Source: Solimonas sp. K1W22B-7 (GTDB taxonomy: Bacteria > Pseudomonadota > Gammaproteobacteria > Nevskiales > Nevskiaceae). Taken from it: 64,000 nucleotides of DNA. The notes below the pieces were generated by a model, which did not search any database, was not told the DNA's origin, and saw only the letters and a program-made list of their open reading frames with translations. Both the position numbers and the translations under genes were made by a program. Of this stretch, positions 26,082 to 36,488 are shown in pieces; the first letter of the stretch is position 1, and each line of letters begins with the position of its first letter. The stretch spans positions 3,410,001-3,474,000 of the forward strand of contig NZ_CP031704.1 in assembly GCF_003428335.1 (NCBI RefSeq). The letters are read 5' to 3'.

Positions 26082-27203
26082 ATGACTTTGCCGCCGCTGG
26101 AGGTCCGTTCTGGGTCCGTGGTGGCCTTGCGGCTGTTCGACGTGGCCTACGCGGTGGAACTGGCGCGGGTGGAGCAGCTGCTGTCGGGCCGCAGCGACGC
26201 GGCCATCAGCCGCAGCCGGCTGATGCAGGCACCGGCCAAGGCCCTGACCTTCGACGTGCCGCCGGTGGCGCTGTCGCTGGGCCAGGAGGTGGTGGAGCTG
26301 GAGGGCGTGGCCGTGACCGCCACGGTGGGCGCCCGCATCTACGACTTCGGCGTGGTGGCGCTGTCGCTGAGCTTTGCGGCGGCGGACCGCAGCTGGACGG
26401 AGTTCACCGAGCTGGTGGCGGCGGTGGACCGGGCGGTGGGGCCGCTGGCGGAAGCGGCGGTCTGGGAGCGCCTGCTGACCCAGCTGCGCCGCGACCTGGA
26501 GCCAGCGCTGCTGCGTCCGGCCCCTAGCAGCCTGCAGGAGGACTACCTGATGGCGGTGGTGCGCCAGTGGAGCGAGCCGATCCAGGCCAGCGAGCTGGCG
26601 GAGCGCGTGGACCTGGTGCCGCTGCTGACGGGCGAGAGCCGGCCGCTGTCGGAGGCCGCGCAGCGCGAGGCACTGCGCCACCGCTACTCCTACTACACCG
26701 ACGACCTGGTGGTGCTGAACTGGGAGCGCGCCTTCATCTGCGACCCGCACGACGACCCGGACATCCTGGACGTGCTGGAGATGGCCAACGCGCAGCTGCT
26801 GGAGATGCGCTACTACGACGAGCTGCTCGATGACGAGCTGCCGCGCATGTACGACCTGGTGGAGGAGACGCGCCGGGCGGCACAGTTGCTGGCGCCGCGA
26901 CGTTTCGCCAACCTGGCCCGGCGGCTCTACACGCTGGTGGCCGAGGTGACGGAGCTGACCGAGAAGGTGGACAACGCCCTGCAGGTGACCGAGGACGTGT
27001 ACCTGGCCCGCGTCTATTCGACGACCCTGGACCTGCTGCGCGTGCCAAAGCTGAGCGCGGCAGTGGACCGCAAGCTGTCGATCATCCGCGATACCTATAC
27101 GGCGCTATACGACGAGGCTTCGGCCAGCCGCTCGCAGCTGCTGGAAATCACCATCGTGCTGCTGATCCTGGTGGAGATCGTGATGGCGCTGCTGCGGGAG
27201 TAG
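26082..27203 (+). CDS. RMD1/DUF155-like membrane protein
   Basis: A 373-residue protein. The N-terminal region (LEVRSGSVVALRLFDVAYAV) is predicted as alpha/beta. DLVVLNWERAFICDPHDD, then a long charged helical part (about residues 225-330) and RKLSIIRDTYTALYDEASA follow. One C-terminal membrane helix (about 350-370, LLEITIVLLILVEIVMALL) anchors it. This order matches the DUF155 family, whose fungal members (Rmd1, Rmd8) affect sporulation and mitochondrial translation; bacterial roles are not known. It is a single gene, ended by a large hairpin. Confidence 0.75.
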   Translation: MTLPPLEVRSGSVVALRLFDVAYAVELARVEQLLSGRSDAAISRSRLMQAPAKALTFDVPPVALSLGQEVVELEGVAVTATVGARIYDFGVVALSLSFAAADRSWTEFTELVAAVDRAVGPLAEAAVWERLLTQLRRDLEPALLRPAPSSLQEDYLMAVVRQWSEPIQASELAERVDLVPLLTGESRPLSEAAQREALRHRYSYYTDDLVVLNWERAFICDPHDDPDILDVLEMANAQLLEMRYYDELLDDELPRMYDLVEETRRAAQLLAPRRFANLARRLYTLVAEVTELTEKVDNALQVTEDVYLARVYSTTLDLLRVPKLSAAVDRKLSIIRDTYTALYDEASASRSQLLEITIVLLILVEIVMALLRE

Positions 27204-27204
27204 C

Positions 27205-27246
27205 CTGGGCTGCGCCCGCGCCGTTTCCGGCGCGGACGCAGCCCAG
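27205..27246. terminator. Large hairpin between convergent genes
   Basis: CTGGGCTGCG...CGCGCCG, loop TTTC, CGGCGCG...CGCAGCCCAG with one small internal mismatch. It lies between two converging genes. There is no T-run, so it may stabilise mRNA ends and not be a classic terminator. Confidence 0.6.
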
Positions 27247-27254
27247 ACCGCGTC

Positions 27255-28442
27255 TCAGCCGCCCGCGGCCAGCGCCTTCATGCGCTCGACGCTGCCCTGC
27301 AGCACCTTCTCGGAGGTGGCGAAGGACAGGCGCAGGTGGCCCGGCGCGCCGAAGGCGGAGCCCGGCACCACGGCGACCAGGGCCTTTTCCAGCATCAGGT
27401 TGGACAGTTCCAGGTCGGTCTTGCAACCGAGCCTGGCCATCAGCCCCTCGACGTTGGGGAAGGCGTAGAACGTGCCGTCGCCCGCCAGGCAGTGCACGCC
27501 GGGGACGGTGTTCAGGTCGGCCACCAGGGCGTCGTGGCGGGTCTTGAAGGCCTTGACCATCTCGGTGACGCAGCCCTGGTCGCCCGACAGCGCCGCCTCC
27601 GCCGCCACCTGGGCGATGGAGTTCGGGTTGGAGGTGGACTGGCTCTGGATGTCGGCCATGGCGGTGATCAGCTTGGCCGGACCGCAGGCCCAGCCGATGC
27701 GCCAGCCGGTCATCGAGTAGGTCTTGGACACGGCATGGATGACCACGGTGCGGTCATACAGGTCCGGGCAGACGTTGATGATGTTGGCGTAGGGCTCGGT
27801 GGTCCACAGGATCTTCTCGTACATGTCGTCCGTGGCGATGACGATCTGCGGGTGCTTGCGCAGCACCTCGCCCAGCGCCAGCAGCTCGGCGCGGCTGTAG
27901 GCCATGCCCGAGGGGTTGGACGGCGAGTTCAGCCAGATCATGCGGGTGCGCGGCGAGATCGCCCGCTCCAGCTGCTCGGGCGTGATCTTGAAGCGCTGCT
28001 CGGCAGTGGTCTCGATGAACACCGGGGTGGCGTCGGCCAGCAGCACCATGTCCGGGTAGGACACCCAGTACGGCGCCGGGACGATCACTTCATCCGTGGC
28101 GTTGAGCAGGGCCTGGCACAGGTTGTAGCAGGACTGCTTGCCGCCGTTGGAGACCAGGACCTGGTTGGGCTTGTAGTCCAGGTCGTTGTCGCGCTTCATC
28201 TTGTCGATGATGGCCTTCTTCAGGCTCGCGGTGCCGCCGACCGGGGTGTACTTGGTGAAGCCCTTCCGGATCGCCTCGTGCGCGGCGTCCTTGATGTGCT
28301 GGGGGGTGTCGAAGTCCGGTTCACCGGCTCCGAGCGACAGTACATCCTTGCCCTGCGCCTTCAGTTCGGCGGCCTTGGCGGTGACGGCCAGGGTCGGCGA
28401 AGGCTTGATGCGGCTGTTACGTAGGGCGAGCGAGATTTCCAC
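27255..28442 (-). CDS. Pyridoxal-phosphate aspartate aminotransferase (class I)
   Basis: A 395-residue aminotransferase that should interconvert aspartate and oxaloacetate with 2-oxoglutarate. The opening VEISLALRNSRIKPSPTLAV and LSLGAGEPDFDTPQHI match the I-gamma group (Thermus/Bacillus type) and not E. coli AspC. The PLP-binding Lys is in HAVSKTYSMTGWRIGWACG; NSPSNPSGMAY and RLSFATS (substrate Arg) are conserved. GTG at 28442 follows CAGAGGAACTGCC, a good ribosome-binding site, and gives the normal family N terminus. It diverges from the glycosyltransferase gene at 28593. Confidence 0.92.
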   Translation of the reverse strand: MEISLALRNSRIKPSPTLAVTAKAAELKAQGKDVLSLGAGEPDFDTPQHIKDAAHEAIRKGFTKYTPVGGTASLKKAIIDKMKRDNDLDYKPNQVLVSNGGKQSCYNLCQALLNATDEVIVPAPYWVSYPDMVLLADATPVFIETTAEQRFKITPEQLERAISPRTRMIWLNSPSNPSGMAYSRAELLALGEVLRKHPQIVIATDDMYEKILWTTEPYANIINVCPDLYDRTVVIHAVSKTYSMTGWRIGWACGPAKLITAMADIQSQSTSNPNSIAQVAAEAALSGDQGCVTEMVKAFKTRHDALVADLNTVPGVHCLAGDGTFYAFPNVEGLMARLGCKTDLELSNLMLEKALVAVVPGSAFGAPGHLRLSFATSEKVLQGSVERMKALAAGG

Positions 28443-28592
28443 GGCAGTTCCTCTGTGTGGGGGGTAAAAATGCGCGCGGCATGATACCGGACAGGGGCGG
28501 TGACGCCTACCTGCCCCTTTCGGGATGGCCCGGGGTTTTTGCCGCAGTGCGGCCCCGAGCGGCCGTAACAAGGCCTGCGTAGCGTGGCGGGC

Positions 28593-29975
28593 ATGTTGCC
28601 CGGTTCGCGCCCCTTCCCTGTCGGCCTGCCATGGCGCCATGCCCTGATGGCGCTGCTGGTGGGCCTGTGGGCCTGCGCGCTACTGGGCGGGCTGTTCCTG
28701 GAAGACCTTTGGGCCTGGAGCGCGGGGCTGCTCTACGTGGGCTACGACACCTGGCTGATCGGCTACGTGGCCTGGCGCACCTGGGACCTGCGGCCCGCCG
28801 GCCCTGAAGTGCCCCGGGCACCGAGCCTGGGGGTGATCGTGCCGGCGCGCAACGAGGCGGCGATGCTGCCGGCCTGCCTGGACGCGCTGCTGGCGCAGAC
28901 CGACCCGGCCGAGCGCATCCTGCTGGCGGACGACGGCTCCACCGACCACAGCGCCGTGATGCTGCGGTCGCGCTACGGGCTATCGGCAGCGCCGGGCCTG
29001 GTGCATTCCACGATCCATCCCGGCCTGTCGCTGCTGCGCCTGCCGCACGGCGGCAAGGCGCGGGCGCTCAATGCCGCCTGGCCGGAGCTGGACACCGACC
29101 TGGTGGTGACCCTGGACGCGGACACCCTGCTGGCGCCGGAGGCCCTGGCGGCGCTGCGCCAGGCCTTCGGCCGCGATCCGGAACTGGCGGCCGCCGGCGG
29201 GGTGCTGAAACCGCGCTGCGGGCACGGGGTGAATGCCCGCCTGTTCGAGTGGTTCCAGGAATTCGAGTACCTGCGCGCCTTCCTCTCGCGCGCGGCCTGG
29301 ATGCGGGCGGACGCGCTGCTGCTGGTGTCCGGCGCCTTTGCCGTGTTCCGGCTCGAGGTGCTGCGCAAGCTTGGCGGCTTCCGTGACGACTCGCTGGTGG
29401 AGGACTACGAGCTGATCCACCGCCTGCACCGCCATGCCCACGACCATGGGCTGGCCTGGCGCGTCGGCGTGGTCGGCGAAGCGCGGGCGGTCACCGACGC
29501 GCCCGCCAGCCTGCGCTCGTTCCTGCGCCAGCGGCGGCGCTGGTTCGCCGGTTTCCTGCAGACGCAGTTCGCCAATCGCGACATGACCGGCAACCCGCGC
29601 TACGGCGCGGTGGGTCGCCTGATGCTGCCGGTGAAGACGGTGGACACCCTGCAGCCGCTGTTCGGGCTCACGGCCTTTGGCCTGCTGCTGTGGTTCCTCG
29701 CCAGTGGCAGCCCGGTGGCGCTGCCGGTACTGCTGGTGATCGGTGCCAAGCTGCTGGTGGATTTCTGCTACCACCTCTGGGCGCTGCATCTCTACTACCG
29801 CTGGCTGGGCACCCCCATGCCGCCGCTCAGCTGGCCGCGCGCCGTGGCGGCGACGCTGGCCGAACCCTTCAGCTTCCAGTTGCTGCGCCATGCCGGCGCC
29901 TGCCTGGGCTGGCTGTCCTATCTCACCGGCCGGCTGGACTGGTCGCCGCGACAACTCACGGGGAAACCATCATGA
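28593..29975 (+). CDS. Family 2 glycosyltransferase, processive type, membrane bound
   Basis: A 460-residue inner membrane enzyme probably making a polysaccharide. Two N-terminal helices (about residues 17-35 and 43-62) lead into the GT-A domain. LGVIVPARNEAAMLP, LLADDGSTDHSAV, VTLDADTLLAPEA (DxD), DDSLVEDYELIHRL (ED) and FLRQRRRWFAGFLQ (QxxRW) are the processive GT2 signature. Three to four C-terminal helices follow. It is close in plan to PgaC and E. coli YaiP. The ATG at 28593 is preferred to GTG at 28584. Its stop overlaps the YaiO-type gene by four bases. Confidence 0.9.
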   Translation: MLPGSRPFPVGLPWRHALMALLVGLWACALLGGLFLEDLWAWSAGLLYVGYDTWLIGYVAWRTWDLRPAGPEVPRAPSLGVIVPARNEAAMLPACLDALLAQTDPAERILLADDGSTDHSAVMLRSRYGLSAAPGLVHSTIHPGLSLLRLPHGGKARALNAAWPELDTDLVVTLDADTLLAPEALAALRQAFGRDPELAAAGGVLKPRCGHGVNARLFEWFQEFEYLRAFLSRAAWMRADALLLVSGAFAVFRLEVLRKLGGFRDDSLVEDYELIHRLHRHAHDHGLAWRVGVVGEARAVTDAPASLRSFLRQRRRWFAGFLQTQFANRDMTGNPRYGAVGRLMLPVKTVDTLQPLFGLTAFGLLLWFLASGSPVALPVLLVIGAKLLVDFCYHLWALHLYYRWLGTPMPPLSWPRAVAATLAEPFSFQLLRHAGACLGWLSYLTGRLDWSPRQLTGKPS

Positions 29976-31150
29976 AGCGCTATCGCCTGCTGCTCCTGGC
30001 CTGCCTGTTCGCACCGCTGGCGCAGGCCGCGTCCATGGAAGAGGGCCTGCGGCTGAAGCAGCAGGAGAAGTTCGCGGAGAGCGCGGCGGTGTTCGCCGGA
30101 CTGGTCCGCGAGAACCCGCGCGATCTCAAGGCGCTGGAGCAACTGGCCACGGTGGAAGGCTGGCTGCAGCGCTACGCCGAGTCGATCGCGCACTGGCGCA
30201 TGGCCATCGCGCTGGCGCCGCAGCGCGCGGACCTGCGCGTAAGCCTGGCGCGGGTGCTGTACTGGAAAGGCGAGCACGACGCCGCGCTGGCAGCGCTGGA
30301 CGCGGCGCTGGCGGCGGAGCCCGGCAATGCCGACGCGGCCGTGCTGCGCGGCGACGTGCTGATGGCGCAGGGCCGGCCGGAGGCCGCGCGCGAGGCCTAC
30401 CTCAAGGCGCGGCAACTGCCGGGTGCGGACGCGGCGGCGCTGGAGACCCGGCTGCAACGCACGCAGCCGCCGCCGCGCTGGCGCCTGGATGCCGGCGCGG
30501 CCTTCGACGACTACAGCGAACTGCGTGGCTCGGAGCACAGCAGCTTCCTGCAACTGGGCTACCGCTTCAGCCCTTCGCTCACCGCCTATGTCCACTACGA
30601 CCAGTTCGACTGGTTCGACACCGACGACCAGACCCTGAGCGCCGGCGCCTACTGGCTGCCGCACCCGCAGTGGCTGCTGCAGGTCGAGGCCGGCAGTACC
30701 TCCGACGCCGACTTCCGCCCGAAGACCCAATACAACCTGCAGGTCGAATGGCTGCTCAAGGGCCCCGTGCAGCCGCTCCTGGGCTACCGCTGGTACGAGT
30801 ACGACAACGGCCGCGTCGCCACGATCACGCCAGGCCTGCGCTGGCTGCCGGCGCCGTTCAGCCTCGAGCTGCGGCATGCGCTGAGCAAGAACGTCGACGG
30901 CTCCGACACCGGCGTGACTTCCCTGCGCGCCGCCTGGGAAGGCAGCGAGCGCTGGACGCCCTACCTGCTCTACGCCACCGGCAAGGAGGCGCTGCCGCCA
31001 CAGCCCAAGGCTGATTTCGACGTCTACGCGGCGGGCCTGCTGTGCAATGTCACGCCGGCCTTCGGCCTGCGCCTGGACTACGCCTACGAGGACCGGCCGG
31101 ACTTCTACGAGCGCAATACGGTGGCGCTGGCGGCGAGCTGGAAGTTCTGA
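29972..31150 (+). CDS. YaiO-family outer membrane beta-barrel with TPRs
   Basis: A 392-residue exported protein. The signal peptide is MKRYRLLLLACLFAPLAQAA. TPR-type helices span about residues 20-155, for example ALAAEPGNADAAVLRGDVLM. From about residue 165 a beta-barrel follows, built of strands such as SFLQLGYRFSPSLTAYVHYD, and ends in NTVALAASWKF, the C-terminal Phe used for outer membrane assembly. Overlap (ATGA) with the GT2 gene couples the two. The same pair, yaiP-yaiO, exists in E. coli, and the YaiO barrel is thought to help export a polysaccharide. Confidence 0.88.
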   Translation: MKRYRLLLLACLFAPLAQAASMEEGLRLKQQEKFAESAAVFAGLVRENPRDLKALEQLATVEGWLQRYAESIAHWRMAIALAPQRADLRVSLARVLYWKGEHDAALAALDAALAAEPGNADAAVLRGDVLMAQGRPEAAREAYLKARQLPGADAAALETRLQRTQPPPRWRLDAGAAFDDYSELRGSEHSSFLQLGYRFSPSLTAYVHYDQFDWFDTDDQTLSAGAYWLPHPQWLLQVEAGSTSDADFRPKTQYNLQVEWLLKGPVQPLLGYRWYEYDNGRVATITPGLRWLPAPFSLELRHALSKNVDGSDTGVTSLRAAWEGSERWTPYLLYATGKEALPPQPKADFDVYAAGLLCNVTPAFGLRLDYAYEDRPDFYERNTVALAASWKF

Positions 31151-31163
31151 GGGGCGCCTTTAC

Positions 31164-31231
31164 GTGGGAGCGGCTTCAGCCGCGATCTTTGGCTTGTGAG
31201 CGCACAAGATCGCGGCTGAAGCCGCTCCCAC
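31164..31231. repeat. REP-like palindrome, copy D
   Basis: GTGGGAGCGGCTTCAGCCGC and its exact reverse complement around TCTTTGGCTTGTGAGCGCAC. The subtype equals copy A. It lies 13 bases after the YaiO-type stop. Confidence 0.9.
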
Positions 31232-31294
31232 GGGCAGGCTTCAGGGCCTGCACAGGTTGAACTCCGGGGCGCCGTCCCCAGTTATCCTAGGCGC

Positions 31295-33358
<2,064 letters not shown>

Positions 33359-33469
33359 GACTTTTTTGGCAGGCCGTCCCCTGAACGCGGTAGCCGGGGC
33401 GGCGGGTGCTGCTTCATGATGGATGCGGGCCGCGGGGGCGGCCCTCATTTCATCCATCAGGGAGTTTTC

Positions 33470-34351
33470 ATGTTCAAGGCCATGGTCGTGGCCGGCGCGC
33501 TGGCGCTGGGCCTCAGCAGCTTCGGTGTTTTCGCCCAGGAATCCGCCGCCGCGGACCCGGTATCCGCCGCCTTCGAGGCCGCACAGCCGGTCATGCAGAA
33601 GGGGCCGGCCAAGATCACCCTGCGCGACCAGGCCACCCTGGACCTGCCGGAGGGCTTCGCCTTCATCCCGCAGAAGGAAGCCGGCGCAATCCTGGACGCG
33701 ATGGGCAACGGCGTCGACGACCAGCTGGTCGGCATGATCCTGGCCCAGAAGCTCGAAGGCTTCGCCGTGATCGACTACATCCCCTCCGGCTACATCAAGG
33801 ACGAGGAAGCCAAGGACTGGAACGTCTCCGACATGCTGGAGAGCATCAAGGACGGCACCGCGGAGCAGAACAAGATCCGCAAGGAACGCGGCATGTCGGA
33901 GATGGAGATCGTCGGCTGGGTGGAGATGCCGGACTACGACGCCAGCAAGCACCAGCTGGTCTGGTCGCTGTCCAGCCGCGATGCCGGAGACGCGCCCGCC
34001 GCCGCCCAGGGCATCAACTACAACACCTATGCGCTGGGCCGCGAGGGCTATCTCAACCTCAACCTGGTGACCTCGACGGCGACCATCGCCGCCGAGAAGC
34101 CCCTGGCCCAGCAACTGCTCGCCGGTATCCAGTACAACCCCGGCAAGGCCTACGGCGACTTCAATGCCTCCACCGACAAGGTGGCCGAATACGGCATCGC
34201 CGCGCTGGTGGGCGGCGTCGCCGCCAAGAAGCTCGGCCTGCTGGCGATGCTCGGCCTCTTCCTGGCCAAGGCCTGGAAACTGGTCCTGATCGGCATCTTC
34301 GGCCTGGGCGCCCTGCTCAAGAAGGCAGCGGGACGCGGCGGACAGGCCTGA
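33470..34351 (+). CDS. DUF2167 membrane protein
   Basis: A 293-residue exported protein with signal peptide MFKAMVVAGALALGLSSFGV to FAQ. The body contains the family blocks DLPEGFAFIPQKEAGAILDA, GFAVIDYIPSGYIKDEEAKD and ALGREGYLNLNLVTS. The C-terminal part has one or two helices (about residues 245-285, LGLLAMLGLFLAKAWKLVLI). DUF2167 proteins are widespread in gammaproteobacteria with no assigned role. ATG at 33470 follows CAGGGAGTTTTC. A hairpin-prone GC region precedes it. Confidence 0.88.
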   Translation: MFKAMVVAGALALGLSSFGVFAQESAAADPVSAAFEAAQPVMQKGPAKITLRDQATLDLPEGFAFIPQKEAGAILDAMGNGVDDQLVGMILAQKLEGFAVIDYIPSGYIKDEEAKDWNVSDMLESIKDGTAEQNKIRKERGMSEMEIVGWVEMPDYDASKHQLVWSLSSRDAGDAPAAAQGINYNTYALGREGYLNLNLVTSTATIAAEKPLAQQLLAGIQYNPGKAYGDFNASTDKVAEYGIAALVGGVAAKKLGLLAMLGLFLAKAWKLVLIGIFGLGALLKKAAGRGGQA

Positions 34352-34514
34352 GGCCCCATGCCGGCCCCCGCCCCGCCACAGCCGGGCGAGGGCCAGATCC
34401 GGCATTCCTGCCCGCCCCCCGGGGGCTGCAGCACGGGACATTGAGCAAAAAGGCGCCAGGAAGTTGCCCGCCAACGCCAAAACAGGTATCTTTCGCGCCC
34501 TTCGTAAGACCCAT

Positions 34515-34591
34515 AGGCGCGTAGCTCAGCTGGTTAGAGCACTACCTTGACATGGTAGGGGTCGGAGGTTCGAGTCCTCTCGCGCCTACCA
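34515..34591 (+). tRNA. tRNA-Val (anticodon GAC)
   Basis: A 77-nt cloverleaf with encoded CCA. The acceptor AGGCGCG pairs with CGCGCCT, the anticodon stem-loop is CTACC-TTGACAT-GGTAG with GAC, and the T-arm is GGAGG-TTCGAGT-CCTCT with one imperfect pair. It is followed by its own terminator. It adjoins a lower-GC gene, so it is a possible old integration site, but no integrase and no repeated 3' end is found. Confidence 0.97.
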
Positions 34592-34608
34592 ACATTGTTG
34601 GTACGAGT

Positions 34609-34634
34609 AACCCCCGACCGGTTCGGGGGTTTTC
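34609..34634 (+). terminator. Rho-independent terminator of tRNA-Val
   Basis: AACCCCCGA, short loop, TCGGGGGTT then TTCT, 18 bases after the tRNA. Confidence 0.88.
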
Positions 34635-34690
34635 TCGTTCTGGCGCCCCAAGCACGGACTCTCACCTCCGACCCTGCGGGTCGGGGCTGT

Positions 34691-34740
34691 CAGGCACATC
34701 CCTGTGCCTGACCCCTCGCCAAGGCGAGGGGTCGCCCTGG
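34691..34740. repeat. Direct repeat, left copy, flanking the GT-C-like gene
   Basis: CAGGCACATCCCTGTGCCTG (itself a palindrome with 8-bp arms) followed by a second palindrome CCCTCGCCAAGGCGAGGG and GTCGCCCTGG. The same 20 bases and most of the next 25 recur at 36198-36247 in the same direction. Confidence 0.85.
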
Positions 34741-34757
34741 AATCTGGCCGATAGGGC

Positions 34758-36182
34758 CTACGGATCGCGGCCTACCTCGCGTGCCATGCGCGCGAAAGCG
34801 ACGCTCAGATCCAAGCGAAGGATAGTGAGGAGCGCAACGAAGACCGCAAGGAAATAATGGCGGGGAATAAAATGCCAGTGCTGCGCGGAATGCTGGTGCA
34901 TGACGATCACCCATGCAGAACATATGAGCGCACTCGTGGGCACGGCAACAAGGGCAGACCTGGGGACGTCGCACAGGCGAAGTAGCTTCACTGCCAGCAG
35001 AAGTGCGAACGAGGCCGCAAGAATGCTGATGACCGGGACCCCGAAATGCAAGGGCATCGCGGAGTAGTCGGTCAGGTATCCCCACCAGATGTCGAAGCGC
35101 GAAGGGATCAAGAGGCCACCGTCATAGTGGCTTCCGGCAGATCGGTAGCTGGCGATCGCCGAAAAGTCCTCGACGGCACGCCGGAAGCTTCCGAGGTACA
35201 CGGCCACCTGCAGGAAGTGCAAGCAGTGCGCGATGCCGAACCCGACAGCCGATATCGCGCTGGCCTGCAGGAAGCTTTTCGTTGAGGCAGGGCCGCTGCC
35301 AAGAGCCTGCGCCATCGCGAGCGGGGCCAGAACGACCAGGAACGCGTAGTCGAATCCCAACATTCCCTGACAGAAAGCCACCAGGAACATCCAGACCTTG
35401 ATTGATGTCCCGCTCCATCCGCGACGCGCGATTCGCATGCAAAAGCCAAGCTGCACCAGAAGTAACGCCAATGCGTAACCCTGATACGACAGCCCGTGCA
35501 TCATGTTTGTGAACATCGGAATGCTCGTCATGGCCATGCCCGCCAAAGCAGCCCGAAAAAGACCCATCGACTTCGCAAGCTCGAAGAAAAAATACACAAC
35601 AGCAATGAGCCCCGCTGTGATCGGAGCGGCACGATACAGAGTGATTCGACCTGATCCGAAGGTCTTTGCCACTGCACCTGCGATAAGGTGAGGGCCGGCA
35701 GGATAGTGCGTGTATACGAATCGGTCGGCGCTGATGGGATCGCTGATTTCCCTGCCGACCGCTGCTGCCGCAAGCCAACTCTGGGCGCCTTGCCCCTTGC
35801 GAAGCATCGCCTTCGTGCCGTACTCGGAAAACTGGTCTCCGAAGCACAGGTCCGGAAGCCCCCAGTTCGAGAACAGGCCCTGCTGCGCATAGCCGTCGGC
35901 CGCGCGAATCGTATCCGCCTCAGTCCATGGATCGGCAGTGGTGGAAAGACCGCCGTCCAGTTGCTCCAAAGTCTCGAACTGCTCCCTTGCAATCAGCGCG
36001 ACCGTGGCGACCAGCAGCAAGATTCCGACGATCGACTGCCAGCTCAATTTGACGGTCTTCCCGGCACTCTCATTCACGGAGGAAACGCTAAGCAACACTT
36101 GTGAGGACTTCCCTGATGGTGCAATGAGCGCAGTTCGGGCCTCGTCGGCAGGGCGAGTCGACCACGAAGGAATCTTAAGCAT
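34758..36182 (-). CDS. Polytopic membrane protein, GT-C glycosyltransferase-like
   Basis: A 474-residue protein with about 9-11 membrane helices. After the first helix (about residues 47-65, IVGILLLVATVALIA) a large outer loop carries DPWTEADTIRAADGYAQQG and THYPAGPHLIAGAVAKTFGS. An acidic pair in the first loop and a Y-x-x-Y-P-x-G-P block are typical of lipid-linked-sugar GT-C enzymes (ArnT/PMT fold). ATG at 36182 gives a plausible N terminus. Base composition is visibly lower in G+C than its neighbours, codon choice differs, and direct repeats flank it, so it was probably acquired. It could instead be a polymerase-like envelope protein. Confidence 0.65.
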   Translation of the reverse strand: MLKIPSWSTRPADEARTALIAPSGKSSQVLLSVSSVNESAGKTVKLSWQSIVGILLLVATVALIAREQFETLEQLDGGLSTTADPWTEADTIRAADGYAQQGLFSNWGLPDLCFGDQFSEYGTKAMLRKGQGAQSWLAAAAVGREISDPISADRFVYTHYPAGPHLIAGAVAKTFGSGRITLYRAAPITAGLIAVVYFFFELAKSMGLFRAALAGMAMTSIPMFTNMMHGLSYQGYALALLLVQLGFCMRIARRGWSGTSIKVWMFLVAFCQGMLGFDYAFLVVLAPLAMAQALGSGPASTKSFLQASAISAVGFGIAHCLHFLQVAVYLGSFRRAVEDFSAIASYRSAGSHYDGGLLIPSRFDIWWGYLTDYSAMPLHFGVPVISILAASFALLLAVKLLRLCDVPRSALVAVPTSALICSAWVIVMHQHSAQHWHFIPRHYFLAVFVALLTILRLDLSVAFARMAREVGRDP

Positions 36183-36197
36183 TTCCGGCCCGGAGTG

Positions 36198-36247
36198 CAG
36201 GCACATCCCTGTGCCTGCACTCCGCCAAGGCGAGGGGCTGCCCTGCG
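36198..36247. repeat. Direct repeat, right copy, flanking the GT-C-like gene
   Basis: CAGGCACATCCCTGTGCCTG is identical to 34691-34710, followed by CACTCCGCCAAGGCGAGGGG. It lies just upstream of the gene start at 36182, while the left copy lies just beyond its stop. Confidence 0.85.
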
Positions 36248-36291
36248 GGCGCTCAATTCCGCCGTCCCTGCCCTCCAGGGAGCCCGCGGAG

Positions 36292-36363
36292 TGGGAGCGA
36301 CGCGAGTCGCGATGGGTTGGGCGTTCATGTCGATCCGGAAGATCGCGACTGGCGTCGCTCCCA
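36292..36363. repeat. REP-like palindrome, copy E (variant)
   Basis: TGGGAGCGACGCGAGTCGCG pairs with CGCGACTGGCGTCGCTCCCA around GGGTTGGGCGTTCATGTC. It has the same outer TGGGAGCG plan as copies A and D but different inner bases. No gene is seen from 36183 to 36488. Confidence 0.85.
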
Positions 36364-36488
36364 GAAAAGATGCTCCTGCGACCGACGGTCCAATCCCGCC
36401 CGCCCATCGCCCCCTATCGTTGACTTAAGTCATCTTCTGGCATGGAATGGAGCCATCCACTGACGCAGTGGCACACGGAGGAGAGACC

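Noticed and set aside
34515-36400. tRNA-Val as attachment site of an integrated island
   Set aside because: No integrase gene is present and I find no second copy of the tRNA 3' end to the right, so only an acquired gene between direct repeats is claimed.
36447-36488. ATG at 36447 as start of the cytochrome
   Set aside because: It has no ribosome-binding site, whereas GTG at 36489 follows GGAGGAGAG and gives a proper lipoprotein signal.
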